From positions 5,952,001-6,016,000 of the forward strand of contig JASJZH010000005.1 of NCBI GenBank assembly GCA_037178975.1: a stretch of DNA of 64,000 nt, written 5' to 3'. The position numbers were made by a program, and so were the translations under genes. Each line of letters opens with the position of its first letter. Positions within the stretch are counted from its first letter, which is position 1. The notes under the pieces are model-generated. The model was not told the origin of the DNA. It was given only the letters and a program-made list of their open reading frames with translations, and made no database searches. This document shows, one piece after another, positions 10,911 through 23,739 of the stretch. Source of the DNA: Oscheius tipulae (taxonomy: Eukaryota > Nematoda > Chromadorea > Rhabditida > Rhabditidae).

Positions 10911-12641
10911 CTGACACTAATTGAAGTGGACGAACGTCGTCTGGAAAAGGGATAATTGGAAAGCGAGAGAGAGCTTCATGTCCATTCAGCATGGAATTTG
11001 GAGCAGAGAAAAAGGAATGATTGTTATTCGAAGACACGAATAGGAGAGCGAGTGGGAGCTGATAAGGAAGGGCAGCAAAACAGAAACAACAAAAAAGGTT
11101 TGTCGATGCAAAGAATGTCTAAAATGGATTTGATATGCAGAATACTGAATATCTAACAACGGGATCGAGGGATCCAACTATGGGTGAAGTCGCACACGTC
11201 TTGAAAAACTCTGCTTTTGGATTCCAATGATTTTAAACCCATTTAAACAATTTGGAGCAAGCCATAAGTTTCAAAAATCGATTTCTAACTCATGAACGAC
11301 TCTCTACAAAGAACTAAAAGTACTTGTGCAAAAGCTTGAAGTTGAAAACATGAAATGGATCTCTTGTTTCAAATAATTGGCCTCGATACTTTGATTAACT
11401 GAGCCTATTAGACCCAGTAGGGGGACAATCTGCTGGAAGAGGCTTGAAAAAAGTTGGACGCTCGTCCCGGAGCCGATTCGATAACTACATCTAACTGGGC
11501 CCCCTCTCTGCCATTCAAAAGGATGACGTGGGGAAGAAAAGAGCGCCAAGGGGTAATCCCGAAGAAGAAAGTGCTGAATGAGTTATCTGCTAGGCAACAA
11601 AGCTATAGAAGAAGGAGGAATGAGGAGTGGATCTAGGCGCGATCGTTCAAAACCGGTTTGGGTATGAGGCGGAAGGGCAGACTGCCGAGAATGTACTGAT
11701 CGTAGGCGGCTGCTGTTCCGTTTATGGTAATCGAAAGAGAAGTGTGAACTTTTGTTAAGATACAGTTACGACAGGAACTTATTGTAGGGAAAGGATCAAA
11801 CTATAGCTCAAACTATTTCCTCGCAATGGAGATCTCGTGAGTCCGACTAAGTTTATTGCTTCGTGAGAAACCCTTTCTAGTTGATGAATATTGACAACGG
11901 TGGAGTTCTTGAGCATGGAATGGAACTGTGTGTTTGTATTATTGTGAGAGAGAAATTTAAAGAGTTTCGAGAATAGGTGATTAGTAGTCGGGTGCTCCAA
12001 TTTAGCCTCTTCTACTAGAGTGTCTTCTCATGTTTGTACTTGGCGCAAGAGCCTAATCGGCACGAGGCGGGTCCCGAAAATGACCGAGTTTTCAAGAAAA
12101 TTGTTGTTTTTCGGATGCCAGGAAAAAGAGTCAGTAGTGATGGCAGAGCACAGAGGGAGAGGGCGCAGAGCCAGACGACTGTGTCAATAGAAAATAGAAA
12201 AAACAGCACCGGAAACCTCTACGTATGTGTTTTCCGGATTAGGGGAAAACAGAGATAATAAGGAAGAAAAAACAGAAACACAGTTATCGTTTCTTGAAAA
12301 TGGGATCGAGTTGAACAGTGTTCAAGGAGTTATGTTCCAAGTTGGTCACTACGATACGACTACTCCATCGCTTCTTCAGCCTCAACAGTTTAATTCGAAC
12401 AACTAAAAGGATGAACAAAAGAACAGAAAACTCAAAACCCCTGATGATGTAGCTTCAGCATTTTTCATCGTTCTATTTCGATCTAGAGCAAAGTGGATAT
12501 GTAGCCTTATATCTCAAACTTTCAGAATTCCCCGGATTTGCGCTGATCGTATGTCCTCTAACCGTAGTCGGTTCTCTTGCCCAATTATCGCCATATCTAT
12601 AAATCCTCACCAATCTGTTCGTTTGATCAATCTCCACTAAA
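10911..12641. other. Intergenic region with no recognised gene
   Basis: This 1.7 kb separates the divergent RABGAP1 and secreted-protein genes. The segment at 10911-10920 carries the acceptor (TTAGTGTCAG on the minus strand) just upstream of the RABGAP1 start codon. The remainder is purine-rich in places on the plus strand (about 10940-11100). I saw no exon pair, RNA gene or mobile element that I could support. Confidence 0.5.
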
Positions 12642-13726
12642 ATGCGGACTTCTGTTATACTCTGTCTTATTTTCACAGCATCTTTCGCGTTTCTGAGTAT
12701 TACTTTCGATACTCGAGAGACTAACAAGAAGGGACTGATCAATCCCGTTATCTTCTTAGCCAAACATGTTCTGACGATCTGGAGTCAGAATCGAACGAAG
12801 TCGGAGAAGGTCCTCTACCAGAAGTATATAGGCCATGTTACGAAGGTCTATGGAAAGAAGAACGCTGTAGGTCTCTCAGATTGAAGCTGAAACTCTGGTT
12901 TGCAGACACTGATTGACGCAGTAAGCAAAATGGCTCTGCAATTGTACAAGCAACTTCCAGCCAACGTAAGGAAATCTCTTTGAGAAAAAGCTTGGTAAAG
13001 TAGGTAAAGACGACGGTCGCTGGAATTCTGGAAAGCTTCCGCAACGGATCGATCAAGGTGGAAAGAAGTTCATTGGCTCAAGTTGTAGGTTTTTGGTCTG
13101 TACGAAACGCAGACGTTATGATTCCCTTCCAGTTTAGAGCACTTTTTACCAAAGGTAATTTAATGTTTTTGTGCAAAGAAGTTTGCATGTTTTGCTTCAA
13201 ACTATTCGATCTATTACTTTCAATTAGGCACTTTGGGGAAGCAGGGTAGTGAGTGAACTTTGGTTCTGTGGCAGTAGGACAGCTGGGGGACAATCTGATG
13301 TGAGAAGGAGAGAGACAGGGTAACTGGGACAGGAATGTAAGAGAAAGAGAACATTAAAGGGATACAAGGGCGGTGGATTAAATACTAGTTAATGCTGAAA
13401 CATTGCGAATCTGGCATTATTGGGATCGAAGAGCTGTTGTTTCCCTTTTCATCTCAAAACTGGCTTACCGAATGATATTCTGAACAAGTATTTCGCCCTT
13501 CCAGATGCCCAAGATTCTGATGTCAGTCAAGGGAACTGATTTCCTCAAAATAGCGTCCATTCAAAAGAAGCTATCCGATGAATTCTTGCCTCTCGCCGAG
13601 AAAGTCTTTTACAATCCCTTCGAGTGAGTCTCTTCATCGCTGTTACTTTCATCTTTTTTCAGCCAAGACAAGAACAACAAGTTGAACAGCACCGACGTGC
13701 ATAATCTCAGTCCTTTTCCCTTTTAG
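12642..13726 (+). CDS. Secreted helical protein of unknown family
   Basis: Five exons are proposed: 12642-12866, 12906-12965, 13004-13084, 13505-13623, 13663-13726, giving about 182 residues. The N-terminus RTSVILCLIFTASFAFLS is a clear signal peptide. The mature part is predicted mostly helical, rich in Lys and Leu, with few or no cysteines, and ends in NLSPFPF. All proposed introns have GT-AG ends and agree in phase. The third donor is uncertain: it may be at 13058 instead of 13085, which changes nine residues. I do not recognise the family; it could belong to one of the small secreted helical groups common in nematodes, but no diagnostic motif is visible. The nearest gene, RBM24/38, is convergent, 166 nt downstream. 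Confidence 0.6.
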
Positions 13727-13892
13727 ACAAGAGAGTGTCATGTTTATTGCAAGAAAAGATTAAGAGGGAACACTCGCTATATACATTGTGAGACGCTGTA
13801 TGTGGGAGGTCTATCTGAGCTTGGTTGAAGTTTCGGGATGGCACTGGGCAAAAGGTGGCAAAGAAGTTAATCAATTCGTCTTCAAGAAGGTT

Positions 13893-15854
13893 CTAGACCC
13901 GCTGATGTTCCAATTGTTGCTGGGCGGCAGCTAGTTGAGCAGCCTGAGGTAGCTGGACCAGGCCATAGCCACCGTAGCCGTACTGCTCCAGTCCAGTGGT
14001 TGTCTGGGCGACAGATACTGAATTGGCTCACATTTGCGAAAATTTCCTACGGACTTACCCTGAGGAGCGACGGCGGCATATTGTTGTTGTTGAGCGGCCA
14101 AGGTCTGTGCCAGAGCCTGATAGTCGAGGAGGGGCTGTTGGGCTGCTCCAAGAAGAGGGTTAACCACTCCGGGGTAGTAGAGCTGGGGAAGACTGAAAGC
14201 AGTCGAGGTGAGGCTATTAGACGGGGAGAGGTGACCACACGGCTCCATCTTTTCGAGAGAAAAAAAAACAAGCCACACATGCCTCGCGAACCCTTTTTCT
14301 ATCAGTGTGTGCTATTCATGAAAACGAGTGTGACCCAAAGTTGGAGTTAGTGGCGAAGAGAATTAGGTAGGAGAGAGTCAGAAATCTATTCAGATCTTGT
14401 ATAGGGCAGAAAAGCGCCAGCACGCACACGCACTGCACGGGAATGATGTAGATATACACACGCTCACGCCTTCCTAACCTCTTTTCTCGGGGCGCCTTCT
14501 CCTAACCACATGAAATTCTAAACGGGCGATCGTTCGTCTCTTTCCAAGTACAGACAAAGCACAAAAAGTGACTGAACTCACCCTATTCTGGCCGGGAACA
14601 GAGCCTGAAGTTGGGTCTGAAGGGGCAGTTGGAGAGCCCCGTTGCCAAGAGCTAAATCGTTTTTGAATATTGAGAGAATTCAGGAATGAGCGAACCTGCC
14701 AGCTGGACGTTGTTCCTTGGCTTGGCTCCGAGATAGGCCAGATTCACGTTAGCCTTCCGGCCGTCAATGATCGGGTTTGGGTCCTTGCAGGCACGTTCAG
14801 CCGCGGCTCTATCCTTCATTGTCACCTGAAATTGGCTATTTTGCTCTGCTGCTCTGTTTTTATTTTTCCATAACAACCCTTTGGGTCAGAAGTATGCATC
14901 TGAGTAACAGTCAAGAAACTTTTCTAACATAATAACATTGCATAGACCTCTGCTACTCTCTTTGAAATCGTTAATACTGTCAGTGGAGGCTTTGTCTTCA
15001 GTTATCCTCCCTTCCTACTCTGTCCACTCTGGTTGTGCTCCACACGCGTCACCCGGCCCTCGGCTGTCATCTCAGCTGACAGTCACGGCAGTACTCCGGC
15101 AAACACTGGGTCTCTCTCGCTCTCCTGCTGTTCTCCGGAACCGGTTCCGCCCCTTTCCTCCTAGCCGCTGCCGATTATGCTTGTGCTGCTGCGCGAACAA
15201 TGGCGCCTTTGACAGACTGCGCAGCAATGAATATGCCAATTAGCACCTTAAAAGAAAAGAGACTTACAAAGCCGTAGCCGCGTGACTTCTGCGTTTGGCG
15301 GTCGGTAATGACAACGGCTTCCTCGATCTCTCCGAATTGTTCGAAGTACTCGTGAAGGGTCTTATCGCTAGTGTGGTAGGGTAAACCTCCGACGAAGATC
15401 TTCGTGAACATTGTGTCACGGGAGCCTGGAAAGACAGTACTTTTTGTTAGTAACCTCGGTAGAGTAAGATCAGGTCGTTTTGCAAAGGTTTGGATGTCTA
15501 GACAGACAGGCCTCGAACGTGTGCCAAAAACTGACAGAGAAGGTAGATTCGTGAACTTAAGGCTTCCATTAAACTTTGGGGACATATGTATCGAGTAAAC
15601 CTTTTTGCTAATCTATGATGTTCATACTTATCAGGTTCATGAATACTGTTCAGAGCTAGATTATCTGTTGACTGTCAGGAAAAGAAGTGATAGGAACTAT
15701 GGAACACTCACTGATGAGCTATATAGTACAGATCAGATTCGTTAGAAAACTCACCAAGAGCCGGATCAGCAGCAGCGGCCGATTGAGCAGCAATAGCTGC
15801 GGCAGCCTGGACAAGGGGATCGCCCAGCTGACTATAGACGGCCGTAGGAATCAT
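13893..15854 (-). CDS. sup-12: RBM24/RBM38-type RNA-binding protein (SUP-12-like)
   Basis: Six exons (15854-15755, 15425-15268, 14825-14696, 14651-14582, 14192-14059, 14017-13893) give 238 residues, matching RBM24/38 proteins. These bind GU-rich RNA and control muscle splicing and mRNA stability; C. elegans SUP-12 is the nematode member. One RRM spans about residues 39-115, with RNP2 IFVGGLPY and RNP1 KSRGYGFV, followed by the diagnostic RRM tail [17 protein letters not shown]. After it come Ala/Gln-rich low-complexity segments ([32 protein letters not shown]). The N-terminal 34 residues are an Ala-rich extension. The ATG at 15854 sits immediately behind TTTCAG, so this may be a trans-spliced first exon; further 5' exons upstream cannot be excluded. 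Assignment to the RBM24/38 subfamily is firm. Confidence 0.92.
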
Positions 15855-18800
15855 CTGAAATTAGATTTTGACAGAACTATTTCTAGAAAGGCTTAGAGAA
15901 ACACATGAATGAAGGCATACGGGTAGGGGGACCCCTGAATGAAGTGCTCTGGGCGCCTTTGTCCGCCGTCCCGAATCGCTAATCTCGGCGCTGCTGCACA
16001 AAAGAAACACTGCTCTCGCCATGGGGGACCTCTTCAGAAATGAGGCCAAAGTTTCAGAAAAGGACTCTAGAAGACTGACAGTGAGAGTGAGATGGATCTG
16101 ACAGTCTGGGTCAGGCAGCAGATTCATGCACAAATATTTGATCAATGGACACGAATCGGCGGGAAAAGAAGCCCAGAGGGTGCCTAATTTAGGAGAGACT
16201 GTCTCGGTTCATGAGACTCCTCGGGAAGTCGGAGGGTGACCATAAGTACTTGGGTCAATAAACACATGTTTTCGGACCACAACCGTTGCCTATTGGTTCG
16301 AGGATTAGGAAAGATCTTGTCAGATCATATACGGCCCTTGTGTTTTGCCCGACGGATTAGTTACTTTCATTTATCTACTTTTCAGCCGAATAGGTTTTTT
16401 CAAAGGAAGCTATATAATGTGAGTCTAGATCAGTCCGGCAACTAGGCTCTCAGTGCTAAGCCTATGGTCTCAACAGTTTTTGCCCAGTTCTATGGCTCAG
16501 GCTGGTTCAAAGGTGTTCCCCAAAGTCAAAACAAGCTTAGGAAATAGGTCTCTGTCCCGTAGCAGCGAGTGAAAGGGAGAGAAAGTTTGACCTGGAGACT
16601 CAAGTCGCATGAAAAAAGTGAGAGAGAGTGGAGAGAGCTCTGAGAACAATCGCCGCTGCGAAAAGCAAAGAAATACACACTGCTCTCTCTCCAGCCTCCT
16701 TCCTCCCACTGGCTGCTGTTTGCCAGACGACGAAAGCAGTCTCTGGGAATCCACCTGGAGATACTCCTGGGAGTGAACAAGAGCTAATGGATTACAGAAG
16801 GGCTTGTTCGCAGGCAGCCGCTGCTTTTAGGAGTGCTCGTGCGCTCTCTTGAGACTCTTGACAGCCCGCCTTCGGGAGACAAAGGATCTATATTATATTG
16901 AGGAAAAGTTAGAAGAACATGTGATGAGAGGCGTGGCAAGCAGCCAAAAGTGGTCGAAGGAAGCCAGCAACCCGCTCGTAGTGATAATGGAATGGTGTGT
17001 CTCCATCACTATATGTGAGTGTGTCTTTCGACCGACGTGCGCGACCAGTTCCCGAAACCACCTGAATTTTGCAGCAGCAAAGACTGTTCCCTTGTTTTTG
17101 TCTCATCCATAGAACTACCGTGTACCACAACCGATCCAGAGAAATTATTTCTTTGAATCAGATCTAGACTACTCATACTTCTTGAAACGGATGCATTCAA
17201 CAACCATTTTGCTATTCTCATAAACCCATACACAGCCTGAAGTTGAGACTTTTCAGAGTTGTACTAGACAAACTTGCAACTAGAACTGAAAGAAAGAACG
17301 GTAAATTTTGTAAATCCAGAGCTAGCTGCTATTTAGAATAGGCCTGAAATAAGACCAACCTTGGTTCACATCTCCGAGGTCCATCTAACCCCCACACGCT
17401 AGTCGTTCTTTTTTTTTGGCGTGTGAATGATGGGGGCAAAAAATAGCTGGCGACCACCCGTCGTCTCTCTACGCGTTCAAAAGCTGATAACACATGTCCA
17501 TAATTCCGAAGAAGGTAACCGGTTTCAAGATGCGAATTAGGCATTTAGGGAAAAGTGAGTTGAGAAGGAAGAGGTGGAATCGATGTCTCTCGGGAGAAAC
17601 TTTCCGAATGCATGAGAAGTTGTGCTTATCGTCGCCCTCTCCCTCTCTCCCCAGCCTTTTTGGACCCAGACGGTTACACGATTCTACCAGCTAGAGAGAG
17701 AGAGAGACAGAGATATGAGGCCACCCAAAAGTGAGTACTGGAAAAAGGGTCTGGGCAACCTTTCGCACAGATCGTATTTCCTTCCGAATATCGATCTGTC
17801 AGGGTATCGCTGAGTTTGAGGAGGGATCAAAGATTACGAGTAGAGAACTCATTATACTTATTCGAAGCTCGACAGATGAGGAACTAATTTACTGCTAATA
17901 TCGTTCAGAAACACCCTCTCTATTCATTCGAACAAAGACAAGAGAAAGGAAAAGACGAAGACGAGAAGACTTCATTAGCCTCCTTCTCCCCTCTCGAAGA
18001 CTCAAGACAGGAAGGAGGATGGCTGAATCGGGGCTGATTGAGACAGGAAGATCGGGGCCAATGACGGTCAGGGCTCTCGCGAGAGCGCGCCGTCTGGCAG
18101 CCAGAAGACTCAACGAGAGTCTAGGTCATGATGGGCCGACCGTAAAAGAGAAATCGAGTGACTTCGGCTCTCGCATTACACCGAGAAAGAGACCAGGTGT
18201 GCTCCATGGGACTTGTGTCAAAACAGATTCATGTGACAATCATGTCGCTGTAAAGTTTAGGAGCTAGTCGAGATCTTTATGAGCAATTTCTCTAAATCTA
18301 ATGGATCAAAATCGTTACACCTCTGATTTCGAGGAAAGGGCAACAGAAGATGTGACAGCTCTGTGTGGGCGGCGTGTGGCAGAATGAGAAAGGGAGCTCG
18401 AACAGCCGCTGACAGTTGCTCCGAATGAAATGGAGAGAGAAAGGGAGTCTCCCTCTCTCCACTCTGTTTATACCGATAGGGATTCGAAACATAAATTCGC
18501 CAATTCGCCATCGTGGTGACCAAGCCAATGATGAACAGACCGACACTCTTTGATACACCCGCCAAGACTGCCGAAGTTATACAATTTTCTTAGGAAGAGA
18601 AGGTCAGTAAACTTGTAGTCACAGTCTATATCCGAGATGAGTAGGCTGACTGGACATTAACTGTAAAAGACCAAAGGTTCGATTTGCAGAGCCAATTTGT
18701 GCAAGAGAACAGTGTACGAACGTTATGAAAGAAGAGCATGACTGCAGGAAACGGTTTGTGAATCATAATTTAGTCATAGACCCGAACCAAACTGAAGTTT

Positions 18801-19988
18801 GAATAGAGGCACAAGGCGTGAATGTTGCTGACTGTGTGGATGAGGGAACAATTGTCCCTCATCAATAATTGACTCGCGGCTGTCCGTCTCTTGAAGAAGA
18901 CAGCCAGAACCGAATCAAAATATCGGCAGAAGGATTATAACAAAGAGTCGGTGGGATTATGGTGGCTCATCTGGAAGAGAGCGAGGGTGGAAAAGAGCTA
19001 GAGAGAGAGAGAGAGAGAGAGGTTGGATGTAATGTTACAGCTGTCGGACGGTAATAGCCCGATGGAGCGAACGAGTCTGAGGAGCCATGTGTGACGCCAC
19101 ATGGGCTCGGAAATCAAGGTGGGTGTAAGGTATAGCTATGGCTTCCGGTCAGTTCATTTGAGACAGAAGATATGTATTGAACAACAGCCCCAACCCCCTC
19201 TCAGCCTTGAAGACGAGCTATATGAGCCATGTCCCGAGTCATAAAAGTCTTTCTCCTATTGGATAAGCCATGAATTCGGAAAGAAATTCATCTAGGGGAA
19301 GACCCAAAATTGTCCCAGAAGGCAGAGACGCCATTCAATCGGGGGCGATGACAACTGACAATGCTGTCGGCTTAGATGAAAAATGAGAGTCGAAGAAGAG
19401 AGACGAAGAAAACAGAGAGTCAATCCAAGTTGAATTCTAAGTTGAGGGCTCGATAATAGCTCGGAACTGCTGGGTCCTGTAGAACAGAGAGTTCACTACC
19501 GGAATTCGGATAACATCAGGTTGCCATAATCTTTTTGTTTCGGGTCCCCAGATCTGTGGACAGCGAAGTTCATTCTTCAGAATACCCTCTCGAATCCCCA
19601 AGCCAATTTCTTCTTTTGTAGTCTCGATTGGGCAATGATTGACCGTATCCTCTTTCCTCGAAACTTTATTCAGATCCCCTAGCTTCGATTCCCATTGAAC
19701 TCTTCTCATTGAAAAGCGTCCTGTTCTTGCCTCTTGCGCAATTTCCCACTATTAGACGATTGAGTATTATGCCCCGCGCGGATCTTGACGCCGTTGTTCT
19801 TGGCAAATGAGTCGAGGAACCAGTCCCTCTCAGCCCTCTTTTTGTCTTGATCCCCCTAGCCTTATAAGTCAGTCAGTCTGATCTAAACCACGCCCAGTCT
19901 CGTACCGCGTCTTTCTCTCAATCTTTCAATTTCAACCCGATTTTCACTATCTTCATCCGGGCTACGCGTACTTTTTACAACAGGGAAA
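15855..19988. other. Long intergenic region between RBM24/38 and Warthog
   Basis: This 4.1 kb between two divergent genes is the longest stretch without a gene I can support. It holds purine-rich tracts and one GA microsatellite at 19001-19021. A 90-codon open frame on the minus strand (19709-19437) starts with ATG but shows no splice context or family I recognise. The region is a natural place for the regulatory DNA of two developmentally controlled genes, but I identify no specific site. Confidence 0.5.
19001..19021. repeat. GA dinucleotide microsatellite
   Basis: A perfect run of about ten GA units in the intergenic region upstream of the Warthog gene. It lies within a broader purine-rich stretch. 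Confidence 0.9.
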
Positions 19989-22827
19989 ATGCGTTTTCTC
20001 ATTATCTTACTATCAAGCTCGACTGTCTGGGCGTCTTTTTGTGGAGATTCGTCCATACCCTACAGCCTAGAGGTGAGTCAACTGAATGTGCATGGTAAGT
20101 AGAAGACAGTTTCAAAAATGTAGTTGAGACATAAGCAAGACTATTGATATCCCCCGGAAGTACCACAGAAGCTCCTCATTATCAAGATCCCAGTTCACCT
20201 GACAGTAAGTAAGACTGTTGTTGCGCTCACCAGCCATAAGATTACTGGGTCTGCCAGAGAGAGTCAGATTCTGGGCATGTGTTATACAGAAACATAAGAA
20301 GCCAAAAGTCTATCTCAACCTTCATTATACTACCCGGTCGTCGCAAAATCCTTTGAACTTTTCTCGCACGCATTTCTCCTTGTTAATGCGCAAGCGTTGC
20401 ATCATTAATTGAAACATTAGGGACGGTGAGACAATCGCGGACGGTGAAAGTTACAAAATTGGAACGTGAGAGAGAAAGTCTTCTCCTTTTAGGTACTAGC
20501 CGACGGTCAGCCAATTCTGGGTTGTGCTCGACCGACCTGTTTCGGATGGAGCACTACAGGACTACCAGCCAGTCATTCTGCTTCATTTTATCGAATACAC
20601 AAGAAACCGGATGGGTTCCTAAGAAAAGAAAGAGCCAGCATTCCGCCGTTCGAAGTAGGAGATATCCACTTCTATCATCCTCAAACCGCAGTAAGAGTTG
20701 TTTGTTCCTCAAGAAACGATGATCTAGGATTGTGAGGAATCCTACGGATCGATGACATGCGACGAAGAGGATCAGTGGGTCGGAGGAATTGCTCCACTCC
20801 TCAACGTCTCCGTCTCCCCGACAGCTCTACAATGCTGCAGATTCGAGCCTTTGAAGTTGTCAGTTGATCGAGGAATTGCCACAGTAAAAACAGGACAGAT
20901 TGTCGTCGGAGGAGAGGCCTCCAAGAAGGTAGAAATGGTCCCATCCAAAGTATAGAAATCCTCTTTCAGGGCAAACAGTTCGCATTCGACTATATCAGTG
21001 GCCTATCAAAGATTGTCGATAAAGATGGTACTGTGACTTACGAGGTTGGAATCCGTCGTTTCCCATGCCTCCCCCTCCCCAATAGTCGTGCTTATCAGGC
21101 ACCTCTTGCCGAGGTCGAAGTTCCAGTGCCAGTTGAAAATGTGAGTTTCGAAGAGAGATTTATGACAATAATACCGAAGAAAAAAAACTAAGGAAAAATA
21201 GGGATAGATACAAATAAGTTCAAGGTAACTACTTTAGAACAAATGAACTAACCTGGTAAAATAGAAGTAATCGAGCATCCTTGACTGGAGAGCAGTATTA
21301 GTCTTGATGTATCAACTTGGCATGTCAAGGCTAAAAATTTTTTTTTGAACTGCTTTGCAAACCGCAGTTTCCAGACGATCGAAGGCCCGTTCCCTGCCGA
21401 CAACTCGGGAGAACAGCTTCAGACGCTCACTCCAGCCCCGACACCTGCTCCTACCGTAATCTAGTTAAGTTTTCTCCATAATTCTATTTACAGCAGACCC
21501 AGCAGTTCTTCCAGAGCCAGCTCCAACCGCAGACCTTTTCCGGTCAAGTTCCTCCCCAGGCTCCTTCATCTGTACCGGCCCAACCTGTTCCAATGTTCCA
21601 GCCAGCCTTCCAGCCAGCTCCCTATGTGGTCAGCCGTTTTCCCTATTCCAGGTTGCACCGGTGATTGCGGTAAACTCGTGGTTTTGGCTCTTGTTTTTGG
21701 TGGATACGGTATTCCCTAACATAATCTCTTATTAGACATCCTTCAACCCGTGGAAAGTGCCCGAGACTTATCCGACAGCTCTGCCACCGACGTCTCTTCT
21801 TCAAGCACCCTCTTCGCCATCTCAATGTTGTGCGGTTAGGTGTAACCCTTTGTCTCTCGCACTCTAATCAGCTTAGAAAATAATAATAATTCGGTTAACA
21901 GCCAGCTTTAGCCACAAACCTACTACAATCCTGCAGCTCCTGGAGCCTATTATTGTTTCTCGGCTGATAGTACGGTAATTGTAAAGGGAGACTATAGATC
22001 AGCCCGGTTACAGGTTTTGACTATTGAGAAAACTCTGAAACGAATGGATGAGCTCAGGACCGGAGATTGGATTCAGACAATCGAAGACAATCAGGTAGGA
22101 CTACTTCTGCATATAGCCCTTCTTCTCTCTCAGTCTCCTCCGGGTTACCTCCTAGATTTATCAGTTAAGAGAAAAGATATTCTTCCAGATGGTCTTCTCG
22201 AAAGTCAGCATCTGGCTTCACAAGAACCCTGACCAGATTGCAGTCTTCCACAAGCTAAAGCTCGAAGATGGAAGAATTATCAAGCTGACCGGCAAACATT
22301 TTATTTTCAAGACGCCTTGCACAGCCAATCCTTCGGTATTTTGTCATCGGTGTATTGAAAAGCTTCTTCAGGTACCAGTAGAGGATGTGGTCCACGAGGC
22401 CGTTTTTGCTGAGACAATACAAGCTGGAGACTGCCTTTACACAGCCAACGAGATGACCAATATGAAAAAGACCAGAGTGATTTCGGTAGAGAAGGTAGTG
22501 GAGAAGGGGATCTATTCACCACTGGTCTCCCAGGGAAGAGTTAGTAGTATTGAGATCCAGAAGGAGATAATGATTTCCAGTTGATGGTCAATGGAGTTCT
22601 GGCTTCCTGTCATAGTGTGGTTCAGAGCAACACTCTTCAGCAGACATTCTTTGGAGTGAGTTTCCCCTAGAGACAGAGACCTGTTTCAGTACGTGGACTA
22701 CTTCTTCTCTGTGACCCAATGGCTCTTCGGCGGTATGGTGAACGACATTCGTGATCTGCCAATCGGAATGGACATTCTGACCAGCCTCATGGACCAAGTG
22801 CTTCCCAAAAATCTCGTCTCCCTGTGA
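19989..22827 (+). CDS. wrt: Warthog (hedgehog-related) protein with Wart and Hog/Hint domains
   Basis: Secreted hedgehog-related protein of nematodes. Well-supported exons: 19989-20072, 20493-20690, 20728-20928, 20970-21140, 21375-21455, 21494-about 21625, 21736-21834, 21912-22094, 22189-22539, 22581-22655, 22690-22827, giving about 570 residues. A signal peptide (RFLIILLSSSTVWAS) leads into the Wart domain: CGDSSIPYSLE, GQPILGCARPTCFGW, QWVGGIAPLLN, GIATVKTGQIVVGGE. A Pro/Gln-rich linker follows (about residues 219-330). The Hog domain opens with YYCFSADSTV, whose Cys would be the autoprocessing nucleophile, and carries RTGDWIQT, LTGKHFIF and the C-terminal ASCHS. In the family, Hint self-cleavage releases the Wart part, possibly with sterol attachment; here this is inferred. 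The linker's exon borders near 21626-21669 are ambiguous. Which wrt paralogue it is cannot be told. Confidence 0.9.
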
Positions 22828-22872
22828 CCTCTCAGATCCTCTTTACAAATATTGTTTGTTAATAAATTGTAT

Positions 22873-23739
22873 TTATTTGAAGGCTTTGAAGACGAGATCT
22901 TTCGGTGGAGTCATGTACGATTTGAAGTACTCTTCTCCGTACTTTTGAACGTAGTCAGAATCCAGGGTTGGGTTGGACCATTCGACTCTCCTGAATCCTG
23001 CCTCCAGAAGAAGATGCTGGTATGTTTCTTTGAAGTAAAAGTGGATCATTGAGCTACCAGATACCACTAAAAGAAGGATATTAACCAAAAGAGTAATAGT
23101 TCCACCATCGTCATTGTAGAAATTGATAGTCAACGGAAGCCCGTCTTGTAGCGGAGAGTCAGGTACGACTACGGCTGCTCCAAACTTTTTTCCTTCCTCT
23201 GTGGATGGATTGTAGTTTGGAACACCGTTGGGAACAATAGCTACGAGAATTCCAACGTCGTTCAAAGCAGTGTAAGTATTTTGAAAGGCCTAAAAATTGA
23301 AGTAAGAGAGACTATGACAATGACTAGCCTTTCTCAACTTCTCCACACTATCCAAAAACTGAAAGACGAAAAAGGCAGTAGCCATATCGAATTTCTTCTC
23401 CGTGACAAAGTCGTCTATTCCTTGGCAAAAATAGCTCAACTTTTCCTCCTTTCCATAATTATCCACACACTTTTCGATCATCTGTTTGCTATTATCAATG
23501 CCCAGAACACTATCTGCAGACCACTCTAGGAATTTTTTCGAAAAATGACCTAAAACATAATAAAATTTGTTTGGATATTTGACAGAACACTCACCATTCC
23601 CACATCCAATGTCCAGGACACGTTTTCTTTCTAGGATTCCATCTAGAGATTTTCTGACAGTTGGAAGAACAATAGAGTTGTATCCTAGCCAAACATCTCT
23701 TTTGGCAGCGTATTGGTCGGCAGGGAAGCTGGCTGACAT
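22873..23739 (-). CDS. Class I SAM-dependent methyltransferase
   Basis: Three exons (23739-23595, 23549-23329, 23289-22873) give 260 residues. Motif I, RVLDIGCGNGHFS, and the acidic loop SVLGIDNSK that binds the SAM ribose mark a Methyltransf_11/25-type small-molecule methyltransferase. The usual motif III region reads NDVGILVAIVPNG. The substrate cannot be deduced; similar enzymes are numerous in nematodes. A hydrophobic stretch, VNILLLVVSGSS, interrupts the expected C-terminal strand and is either a true insertion or an unrecognised intron with odd ends. Intron 2 (23290-23328) appears to start with GC (AAG/GCTAGT). The gene lies 267 nt behind the GPCPD1 stop on the same strand, compatible with a downstream operon position. 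Confidence 0.85.

Noticed and set aside
19437-19709. 90-codon ATG-to-stop frame on the minus strand upstream of Warthog
   Set aside because: A faint resemblance to ligand-gated channel extracellular segments did not hold up; there is no splice context, neighbours or domain motif.
21626-21651. A 26-nt intron in the Warthog linker
   Set aside because: A longer canonical intron from 21626 to 21735 with the same phase also works, so an ultra-short intron is not required; the border is left open.
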